Positions 18,242-25,474 of a stretch of DNA of 64,000 nucleotides are shown piece by piece (position 1 is the first letter of the stretch; each line of letters begins with the position of its first letter). Location of the stretch: positions 62,001 to 126,000 of the forward strand of contig NZ_FOTW01000025.1 in the NCBI RefSeq assembly GCF_900114705.1, in the 5' to 3' direction. The stretch comes from Rugamonas rubra (GTDB taxonomy: Bacteria > Pseudomonadota > Gammaproteobacteria > Burkholderiales > Burkholderiaceae_D). The translations under genes and the position numbers were made by a program. Below the pieces are notes generated by a model that was not told the DNA's origin, did not search any database, and saw only the letters and a program-made list of their open reading frames with translations.

Positions 18242-21200
18242 TCAACTCAGGCTAAAATTTTCGCCCTCCCAAAATGAAAGTTTAGCTTCGTCTACAGTTC
18301 CAACGAGTGCATTCGCAACATCTGGGCTAATATTTTTTACTTTTTCGTATGTTTTATCAAAGCTTTGGCTGTCCTCTGCCAAAGACGCAAGCCTTGCTGA
18401 TGTTATTAGAATTGGAATGTTGTTATCCAAGCTTGCATCCATGGGGACGGCTAATCCGAGTGCAGCTATTTCACGTCGTTTTGAAATATCATTTTCATTT
18501 TTCGCCCATGCCAGATACACTTCTTTTTTCATTCCGACAAGATGTTCATTTTCCTGGGGTATTTGTTTCAATACATCCAGCGCTCTTTCCCATTTTTTTT
18601 CATGTATAAGAATTTCGACCTCAATCGAGGTACTATATTCACGTTGGGAAATGGAATTTTTTACACTCAACCAAATTTCTTTTGCTTTACTTACGTTGTC
18701 CTGCAAGCAAAGTAGTTTGCAATACTGTTGTAAAACTCGTCCGTCGGTGCGATGACTATCCCAAAGCCCGCTAAGAATTGGAAGTGCTTCGGATAGCGCA
18801 GATTGTGATCCATTTCGAATTAAGTGCGAAGCATATCTTAGTCTTAGGCGATTACTCCCCGGATGCCGTTTTAAACCTTGCATTAAAACGCGCTGCTCAT
18901 TTATTGCATCCCCTTTCTTTTGATAGGCGCGAGCAAGATTGTCATATACGAAAGCGCCCGAATTTGCGTCTGAGCGGAGTTCCGTTTCAAATGCGAGTAC
19001 TGCTTTATCATAATTTTTCAAGCCAAAATATACTCGACCAAACTCGTGCGCTACCCAAGGACTGGATTTTTCATCTAGCTCGTATTTTAAGAGAATTCTA
19101 TAAGCATCTTCATATCGTTTTAACGAAAGCAGGCTGTCGACATAAGCATTTTTTATATGAGGAGCATCTTCATATTTCGCGATAAGCCCCTCAAATTCAT
19201 CTTCGCCGCCAACAATATTTAGGCGTACATGACAAGACGCTCGTCTCATTTCTGCCTGAGTGCTCTTCAGACCTAACTTCATCGCCACTTCTAACGCCCA
19301 GAGCGCTGCATCATAATCCTTTCGGATTCGGTATGAATAATCTGAGGCCCAAAATATTTCTGTTTTGTAGTAGGCGCCGAATTTTTCTATTTCGTTGCGA
19401 TCACCCATCGCGAGTTTGTGATAATACCCCTCACGTAACCATCTTGGGTCATCGTCTTTTTTGTAGAGTTCCGAAAACGCAGATGAAATACGGGCATGTT
19501 CCGCACTGCTGTCTTGTAAAGTGTGGGTTGAGTCAAAATCCTCAGGGGAAATTAAGTCATCCTTATTTTCGGTTAATGGAATACCGGCTCCGAGGACGGT
19601 AATTAAGTCCGATCTGTGTTTGTCGTAAACCCAGTAAATCAGTCCAGCCTCTTCTGCTGCTTCAACACTAACCTTTCCAGCCAAGCCTTCCACCAAAGCT
19701 CTAGGAACAGGAATTCTTATTAGGGCGAGCCAAATAATTGCATTTCGCGATGTGTCATCAACTAGGTCACGAAGTAACGCCTCCCGCATCTTCCCTCGGA
19801 GTTTATCCAAAAATACGGAGTCAGTTAACCGTTTGCCTCCATCTTTACGTAGCGTAAGCGCCGCCAGCACACTGAGATATGGATGACGATCAATCGCCTT
19901 AATTAGTACATCTGGATACTCATCAGCACCAAGTTCTTTTAAATCCACAAAGTCATTGAGCACGTTTTCGACATGATTTCCTTCGGGGAATCGGCCCATG
20001 GGGCAGCCTGGCACGGTGAATATATGTTCACTTTTGATAAATGCTAGATCTGGACGATTTCGACTTGTTATTATTAATTTTGCACCTGCGATGTCACTAA
20101 TTCGTTTTAAAAAATGACGAATTTCGGGGTCTTGCACCTCACCAAGGGGATCAATAAGGCGTTCAAAATGATCTATCGCGATGATGGAGAGTGGAAGTAC
20201 AGTCTCCAGAAAATTGTCTATCACTTCGGCGAGATCAAGAAAGGCGATTTTCTTTAAGCTGGAAAATAATTCAGGCATAATCGTGCAGCCAATGCCAGCT
20301 AGGAATTGTTCAAGAATATTCCAAACGCTCGACGATGCTTGAACGTCAATTAATACCACATGTTTTTTATATGAGCGCTTTGATAGAACTTCTTTAATTA
20401 GTGCTGATTTTCCTGATAAGGCTCCGCCATAAACTAAAGTTACTGTTTGGTCAATTCGAAGGAATTCTTCTAAGCTATCTTGATAGTTTGCCCGATCTCT
20501 AAAGGAATTTGAGTGAAGCATGACGAGATTGTCAGATGGCTCATCTGCTAGCCGGAATGCAGCCAGAGCGCGTTCAAACGATTTCTGAAGAATTTGCGCT
20601 TCTTGCGTTCGTGACGGGGGCTCGATGCCAGGAACTTTGATGCGAATAAGCTGCTGCTGAAGAGCAGCATATTGAAGATCAAAATCAAGTTTGGCTATGT
20701 GCACTTCGCGAAATTTACCATCATCTGTCGTTAACCAGCCGAGTTCGCCCCAAGTCTTTAACTGATTTGATCGTTCTAATATAACCATCGAACGGACGAA
20801 GTCGATTGTAATATCTCTATCGGAATCAGAATCGCGGAGTTTACAATGCAAGGCAAACCAACGATTTCCCTTAGGTGTAGGCTCCGAAACCATATTAGTG
20901 TTGAAATCTAAGGACTCGAGAAGTTGGCAAAAATTATTCGGAAGCCAGCACGCATTTCCGCGTTCACTGGTTGGGAAAACCTGTAGATCTTGGATTATTA
21001 GAGTGTCAACAACCTGAAGATTTTTGCGTAAATGATCCAATAAATTTACTGTATCATCGATGTCTAATTCATGAAATACATTCCGTATCACGACGATACG
21101 TGGGGTAGGTGCAAATGCGATGCTTGGCCATGAGGCATAAAATTTTTCCAAGTCCATTCGGTCAACTCGTCTATGAATTCCTAATGACTGGGCGAGGCCA

Positions 21201-21535
21201 AAAACCATAGTTGTATTTATGTCGTTGTCGATTCCAATATAAATCCATTTTTCTCTCTGCATAAACGAGTCAACGGAACTTAATCGTTGAAGTAGTACAC
21301 CTTTCCCGCATCCAATATCAAGTATACTTCCAGTTTCATTTTGCCCAATGGCTATTGCTAAAGGGAGGCTAATGTTTTTTAACTGAGAGTCAAACGCTGC
21401 ATCGGCAGCTTCTTGTATATTCTCTACATCACCGTAGTCTCCGAGGTAGATCAGTAAATTTTTTTGTTTCTGTTCAGTTTGTGCTGCCTTGGCTTCTTGT
21501 TTAAGTCGTTTTTCGCGATTGGTAAGATGGCTCAT
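18242..21535 (-). CDS. Methyltransferase-like / STAND P-loop NTPase / TPR protein, candidate defence gene
   Basis: A 1097-residue protein with three parts. Residues 65-235 resemble a class I SAM-dependent methyltransferase: ILDIGCGKG (71-79), IYIGIDND (98-104) and VIRNVFHELD (149-158). Residues 345-660 form a STAND-like ATPase with Walker A GGALSGKS (370-377), Walker B LSIIAIDHFERL (Asp455), a TSR-type sensor LIITSRNRP (487-495) and HPYLSVLAAL. Residues 700-1090 are TPR-like helical repeats (for example KRYEDAYRILLKYEL and KNYDKAVLAFETEL). STAND proteins with an N-terminal effector and C-terminal TPR sensor are known antiphage (Avs-like) proteins, but I do not know one with this effector. Codon use is strikingly AT-rich. 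GGGGA precedes the ATG. It stands alone beside IS and toxin remnants. Confidence 0.75.
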   Translation of the reverse strand: MSHLTNREKRLKQEAKAAQTEQKQKNLLIYLGDYGDVENIQEAADAAFDSQLKNISLPLAIAIGQNETGSILDIGCGKGVLLQRLSSVDSFMQREKWIYIGIDNDINTTMVFGLAQSLGIHRRVDRMDLEKFYASWPSIAFAPTPRIVVIRNVFHELDIDDTVNLLDHLRKNLQVVDTLIIQDLQVFPTSERGNACWLPNNFCQLLESLDFNTNMVSEPTPKGNRWFALHCKLRDSDSDRDITIDFVRSMVILERSNQLKTWGELGWLTTDDGKFREVHIAKLDFDLQYAALQQQLIRIKVPGIEPPSRTQEAQILQKSFERALAAFRLADEPSDNLVMLHSNSFRDRANYQDSLEEFLRIDQTVTLVYGGALSGKSALIKEVLSKRSYKKHVVLIDVQASSSVWNILEQFLAGIGCTIMPELFSSLKKIAFLDLAEVIDNFLETVLPLSIIAIDHFERLIDPLGEVQDPEIRHFLKRISDIAGAKLIITSRNRPDLAFIKSEHIFTVPGCPMGRFPEGNHVENVLNDFVDLKELGADEYPDVLIKAIDRHPYLSVLAALTLRKDGGKRLTDSVFLDKLRGKMREALLRDLVDDTSRNAIIWLALIRIPVPRALVEGLAGKVSVEAAEEAGLIYWVYDKHRSDLITVLGAGIPLTENKDDLISPEDFDSTHTLQDSSAEHARISSAFSELYKKDDDPRWLREGYYHKLAMGDRNEIEKFGAYYKTEIFWASDYSYRIRKDYDAALWALEVAMKLGLKSTQAEMRRASCHVRLNIVGGEDEFEGLIAKYEDAPHIKNAYVDSLLSLKRYEDAYRILLKYELDEKSSPWVAHEFGRVYFGLKNYDKAVLAFETELRSDANSGAFVYDNLARAYQKKGDAINEQRVLMQGLKRHPGSNRLRLRYASHLIRNGSQSALSEALPILSGLWDSHRTDGRVLQQYCKLLCLQDNVSKAKEIWLSVKNSISQREYSTSIEVEILIHEKKWERALDVLKQIPQENEHLVGMKKEVYLAWAKNENDISKRREIAALGLAVPMDASLDNNIPILITSARLASLAEDSQSFDKTYEKVKNISPDVANALVGTVDEAKLSFWEGENFSLS

Positions 21536-21888
21536 TGTTTCCCCGAATAAATGTTTAATGTCAACGTGTATTTACCACGTGAGGATTAGCTTTGCCTGGT
21601 TTTGCAGAAAAACTATAATTCTATTGAATTTTAAATAAATTATCGGTTAATTAATATTAACCGTCTAGATATCCGGTATTGTGCGAGGCGTTTTCAACGC
21701 CGCAACTGCATGTTGTTCCGAGCTAACGCATACTTGACGTGTCTAGAGCGTTGGGGATCTTATTGTTCGGAGTCGTTTGTCGAACGCGATAGTCGCTTCC
21801 ACAGCGCAGGTGTTTGCAAACTAACAGAAGTGATCGACCGCTTCTGGCCGTTTCCGGACAGTCCATACTATTCACTGTAGGCTAAGAA
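21536..21888. other. AT-rich promoter region of the STAND gene
   Basis: About 350 bases. The half next to the STAND gene is AT-rich and contains the palindrome at 21644 plus several TATAAT-like hexamers on the minus strand. The other half (21680-21888) returns towards the GC content of the chromosome and holds no recognisable gene, probably marking the right edge of the acquired segment. Confidence 0.35.
21644..21663. promoter_or_regulatory. Palindrome upstream of the STAND gene
   Basis: CGGTTAATTAATATTAACCG is an inverted repeat with 8-base arms and a 4-base centre, in a very AT-rich stretch about 110 bases before the start of the STAND gene. It could be an operator. No regulator gene is adjacent, so this is a suggestion only. 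Confidence 0.4.
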
Positions 21889-22692
21889 TCAAGCTCGCGC
21901 AAACCCCACCAACGCATCCAACACCGCATCCGGCTGCTCCGCCATCAGCTCGTGCCCGGCATCCACCTGCACCACCTTGCCGTGCGCGATGGACGAGGTC
22001 AGCAGCTTGGTCGAGCGCGGCGGCGTCATCATGTCGCGCAGGCCGAAGATGAACAGGGTGGGGCAGCGCACCGCCTTGGCGGCGGCCTCGCCGTTGGCGT
22101 AGGCGTTGCAAGCGAAAAAGTCGGTGTAGAACACCTGCGCCGGGTTGATCTGCGAAATGCGCTGCTTGAGCCGCATGGCGCCGCCCATGGCGTAGAAGCC
22201 GGGGCCGGGGAAGGACGGCTTTTGCGCGATCGACGAGTGCGACCAGATGTTGACCATGTCGATGGCGGCCTGCTCGTCGCTGCGCGAGGTTTCCAGCAGC
22301 GTGTCGGACACCTTCATCGGGTAGGTCGAGCCCAGCAGGCCCAACTGGCGCACCCGCTGCGGCGCCTGGTGCGATGTCTCCAGCGCGATCAGCGAGCCCA
22401 TGCTATGGCCGAACAGCGCGGCCTGGGCCACGCCGGCGGCGTCGAGCAGCTCCAGCAGCCAGGCAGCCAGCTCTTCGACGCTGGCCTTGGCGGCGCCCTT
22501 GCTGCGGCCGTGGCCGGGCAGGTCGACGGCCAGCACGCCAAAGCCGTGGTGGGCGAAGTAGCGGCTCTGCAGCGCCCACACGGAGTGGTCGTTCTGCGCG
22601 CCGTGGAGGAAGACGACGGTGGGCAGGGCGGCGTCGAAGGGCTTGCCGCCGGTGTAGCAATAGGCGTCCACGCCTTGCACGGTGAGCAGCAT
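21889..22692 (-). CDS. Alpha/beta hydrolase
   Basis: A 267-residue alpha/beta-hydrolase fold enzyme. The nucleophile elbow is GHSMGS (Ser near residue 96), the oxyanion strand is VVFLHGAQNDHSVW, VDLPGHGRSKG follows, and the C-terminal acid and histidine are in FGLRDMMTPP and VDAGHELMAEQPD. The lid region is typical of lipase/esterase-like members; the substrate is unknown. The ATG lies one base after the metY stop, so the two are surely co-transcribed, which may point to an ester substrate linked to sulphur metabolism. Confidence 0.85.
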   Translation of the reverse strand: MLLTVQGVDAYCYTGGKPFDAALPTVVFLHGAQNDHSVWALQSRYFAHHGFGVLAVDLPGHGRSKGAAKASVEELAAWLLELLDAAGVAQAALFGHSMGSLIALETSHQAPQRVRQLGLLGSTYPMKVSDTLLETSRSDEQAAIDMVNIWSHSSIAQKPSFPGPGFYAMGGAMRLKQRISQINPAQVFYTDFFACNAYANGEAAAKAVRCPTLFIFGLRDMMTPPRSTKLLTSSIAHGKVVQVDAGHELMAEQPDAVLDALVGFARA

Positions 22693-22693
22693 G

Positions 22694-24004
22694 TCAGCTT
22701 CCTTTCTGGGACAGTTTGAGCGCGCGCGCCAGGTCTTCGATCAGGTCGTCCGCGTCCTCCAGGCCGACCGACAGGCGCAGCGTGCCTTCGCTGATGCCGG
22801 CGGCGGCGAGCTGGTCGCTGGGCACGCGGAAGTGCGTGGTCGAGGCGGGGTGGATGGCCAGCGACTTGGCGTCGCCGACGTTGGCCAGGTGCGAGAACAC
22901 TTTCAGCCCGTCGATGAAGCGGCGGCCGGCGGCGCGGTCGCCCTTCAGGTTGAAGGTGAAGACGGCGCCGCTGCCCTTGGGCAGCAGGGTCTTGGCCAGT
23001 TCGTAGTCGGGGTGGCTGTCCAGCTCGGGGTAGGAGACGGACTCGACGGCGGGGTTGGTGAGCAGGAAGTCGATCACCTTGCGGGTGTTGGACACGTGGC
23101 GCTCCATGCGCAGGCCCAGCGTTTCCACGCCTTGCAGGATGGCGAAGGCGTTGTGCGGGCTCATCACGGCGCCGAAGTCGCGCAGGCCTTCGCGCCGCGC
23201 GCGCAGGGCGAAGGCGCCGACGGTGGACTCTTCGGCGAAGACCATGCCGTGGAAGCCGTCGTAGGGTTCGCACAGCTCGCCGAAGCGGCCGGTCTGGTCG
23301 TAGGCGCTCTGCCAGTCGAAGGTGCCGCCGTCGACCAGCAGGCCGCCGATGGCGGTGCCGTGGCCGCAAAGGAATTTGGTGGCCGAGTGGAACACCAGGT
23401 CGGCGCCGTGGTCGAATGGTCGTAGCAGGTAGGGCGTGGTGAAGGTGGAGTCGAGCATCAGCGGCAGGTGGTGCTCGTGGGCCAGGGCGGCGATCTGCGG
23501 CACGTTGAGCACGTCCAGGCCGGGGTTGCCCAGCGTTTCGGCGAACAGCACCTTGGTGTTGGGGCGGATGGCGTCGCGCCAGGCGTCGGCGTCGCGCGGG
23601 TCGACGAAGGTGGTCTCAATGCCGAAGCGCTTGAGCGTGTAGGCGAGCATGTTGTGCGAGCCGCCGTACAGGGCGCGCGAGGCGACGATGTGCGAGCCGG
23701 CGCCGGCAATGGTGACCAGGCCCAGGTGCATGGCGGCTTGGCCGCTGGCGGTGGCGATGCCGGCCACGCCGCCTTCCAGCGCGGCGATGCGTTCTTCGAG
23801 CACGGCGTTGGTGGGGTTGGAGATGCGCGAGTAGACGTGGCCGGCGCGCTCCATATTAAACAGCGCGGCGGCCTGGTCGGAATCTTTGAAGGCGAAGGCG
23901 GAGGTGAAGTAGACCGGGGTGGCGCGGGCGCCGGTGGTGGGGTCCGGCGTGGCGCCGGCGTGCAGCGACAGGGTGTCGAAGCCGGGGTAGTGGGGTCCGC
24001 TCAT
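22694..24004 (-). CDS. metY: O-acetylhomoserine sulfhydrylase
   Basis: A 436-residue PLP enzyme of the Cys/Met metabolism family that makes homocysteine from O-acetyl-L-homoserine and sulfide, feeding methionine synthesis. The PLP lysine is Lys210 in FHSATKFLCGHG. YSRISNPTNAVLEERIAALE, TASGQAAMHLG and ETLGNPGLDV are family landmarks, and the C-terminus has HPASTTH and LRLSVGLEDADDLIEDL. The length of 430 or so separates MetY from the roughly 390-residue MetB/MetZ forms. It is first in a two-gene unit with the hydrolase. Confidence 0.92.
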   Translation of the reverse strand: MSGPHYPGFDTLSLHAGATPDPTTGARATPVYFTSAFAFKDSDQAAALFNMERAGHVYSRISNPTNAVLEERIAALEGGVAGIATASGQAAMHLGLVTIAGAGSHIVASRALYGGSHNMLAYTLKRFGIETTFVDPRDADAWRDAIRPNTKVLFAETLGNPGLDVLNVPQIAALAHEHHLPLMLDSTFTTPYLLRPFDHGADLVFHSATKFLCGHGTAIGGLLVDGGTFDWQSAYDQTGRFGELCEPYDGFHGMVFAEESTVGAFALRARREGLRDFGAVMSPHNAFAILQGVETLGLRMERHVSNTRKVIDFLLTNPAVESVSYPELDSHPDYELAKTLLPKGSGAVFTFNLKGDRAAGRRFIDGLKVFSHLANVGDAKSLAIHPASTTHFRVPSDQLAAAGISEGTLRLSVGLEDADDLIEDLARALKLSQKGS

Positions 24005-24202
24005 GTGTTCTCATTCTGAAAAGATTGGAATGGAGCAGATGCTACTTGAATCAAGCGCATGCAACAAGCTTGCTCAAATGTTGCGTTTTGATTATTCACA
24101 ATGCTGGATTTTTTGCCGGGCATAGGCTACATTCGCTGTAAGGCGACAAAAACAGATTTCTCGTTCAGAGAGCCCATTCACACGCGGACAGGACGGCCCA
24201 AA

Positions 24203-24649
24203 ATGAAAGTTTCCGAAATTCTCCAGGTTAAAGGCAATATTCTTTACACCATTACCCCAGACCAGATGATGGTTGATGCCGCCAACACCATGGCAGAGAA
24301 GGACATCGGCTCGCTGGTGGTGATGGAGTTTGGCGACCTGGTCGGCATGCTCACCTTCCGCGAGGTGCTCAAGGCCGTGCACAACAATGCGGGTTCGGTT
24401 GGCGGCGGGACGGTGCGCAAGCATATGGATGACCATCCGATTACGGTGACGGCGGATACCGAGGTCAACGAGGTGCGGCGGATTATGCTGGAAAAGCATG
24501 CGCGGTATTTGCCGGTGATGAACGCCAAGACCATTTTGGGCGTGATCTCGTTTTACGACGTGGCGCGCGCGGTGTTGGAGGCGCAGAGCTTCGAGAACCG
24601 TATGCTCAAGGCTTACATTCGCGATTGGCCGGCGGAAACCACTGATTGA
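24203..24649 (+). CDS. CBS-domain protein
   Basis: A 148-residue cytoplasmic protein made only of a tandem CBS pair (residues about 1-65 and 72-135), including MVDAANTMAEKDIGSLVVM and EVNEVRRIMLEKHARYLPVM. Such pairs bind adenosyl nucleotides and regulate partner proteins; the partner is unknown. The ATG at 24203 follows AGGACGG and gives the standard MKVSEIL beginning; the longer frame from 24101 adds unlikely residues. A clear rho-independent terminator follows. Confidence 0.85.
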   Translation: MKVSEILQVKGNILYTITPDQMMVDAANTMAEKDIGSLVVMEFGDLVGMLTFREVLKAVHNNAGSVGGGTVRKHMDDHPITVTADTEVNEVRRIMLEKHARYLPVMNAKTILGVISFYDVARAVLEAQSFENRMLKAYIRDWPAETTD

Positions 24650-24671
24650 GGTTGTGCTTGCTGTAGTCAAG

Positions 24672-24702
24672 AACGCCATCGGATTCGATGGCGTTTTTTT
24701 TG
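24672..24702 (+). terminator. Rho-independent terminator after the CBS gene
   Basis: Perfect 10-base stem AACGCCATCG / CGATGGCGTT with a 4-base loop, immediately followed by a run of T. It lies 22 bases after the CBS gene stop. Confidence 0.9.
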
Positions 24703-24734
24703 TGCTGTACCCCGCAACCCGCTACGCTACGGTC

Positions 24735-24764
24735 GGGGTCAGACCCCGTACGGGGTCTGACCCC
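24735..24764. repeat. GGGGTCAGACCCC palindrome, type B copy 1
   Basis: Half-site GGGGTCAGACCCC and its reverse complement separated by GTAC, 30 bases in all, perfectly palindromic. Located between the CBS gene terminator and the PEP-CTERM gene. Related copies are at 31001, 38374 and 50003. Confidence 0.85.
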
Positions 24765-24800
24765 TTTGCTTGAGGGGTGACTTTTTCGGTATGCAGGGAG

Positions 24801-25454
24801 TTAAAGCGCTTGCTTCGCGACGCGGCGGCGCAGCCAGCCAAAAAGTCCCAGGCCGGCCAGCAGCATGGCGGCGCTGCCCGGTTCCGGCACGGCCGACACT
24901 TGGCCCAGCGCCACGTCGGTCACGCCGGCCAGGTAGCCGCTACCCTGCGAGTCGATGCGGAAGCCGGTGAAGTATTCGCCGACGCCGGTGGCGACGAAGC
25001 CCTTGAAGCCGAAGCCGGCGCTGCCGTCCGGCAGGCTGACGCCGTGGTAGGCGTAGCTGCCCTGGTTGGTGTCGATGGTGATGTCGACCGGGCCGGCGGT
25101 GACGGCGGCGTCGAAGCCGAGCATGCTGTAGCGCGGCGCTTCGTTCACTTGCGCCACCAGCGGCGACCAGTATTCGTTGCTCATCACGGGGCGCAGCTTG
25201 CCGACCGACATGGCGGTGCCGGCGCCGACCACTAGGTTTTCATCGGACACATAGGTGACGTCGCCACGGCTGAAGTCGCTGCCGGGGAAGTGGTAGCCAC
25301 GGCCGAAGTCGTCGAAGTTGCTGTTGACGGCGATGTGGCCGGCGGCGTTGAAGGCGGCGCGCTGGTCGAAGCCGAGCACGCCGGCCTGGGCCAGGGCGCT
25401 GGCGGCGGCCAGGGTCAAGCCCAGCAGGGCGCGTTGCAGTTTGTGGTGTTTCAT
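24801..25454 (-). CDS. PEP-CTERM sorted exported protein
   Basis: A 217-residue protein with an N-terminal signal peptide (MKHHKLQRALLGLTLAAASALAQA in pattern, cleavage near residue 25) and a C-terminal PEP-CTERM signal: VPEP, a hydrophobic helix and RRR. PEP-CTERM proteins are processed by exosortase EpsH/XrtA and usually reach the cell surface or matrix. The middle region has no family I recognise. The ATG at 25454 is preceded by a purine-rich site. It follows the phospholipase C gene by 20 bases, so the two are probably co-expressed. Confidence 0.8.
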   Translation of the reverse strand: MKHHKLQRALLGLTLAAASALAQAGVLGFDQRAAFNAAGHIAVNSNFDDFGRGYHFPGSDFSRGDVTYVSDENLVVGAGTAMSVGKLRPVMSNEYWSPLVAQVNEAPRYSMLGFDAAVTAGPVDITIDTNQGSYAYHGVSLPDGSAGFGFKGFVATGVGEYFTGFRIDSQGSGYLAGVTDVALGQVSAVPEPGSAAMLLAGLGLFGWLRRRVAKQAL

Positions 25455-25474
25455 TTTCTCTTTCCGTTCTTGCG

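Noticed and set aside
16954..21888. Prophage or integrative element
   Set aside because: No integrase, attachment-site repeat, tRNA target or structural phage genes were found; only a deleted transposase and a toxin remnant accompany the STAND gene.
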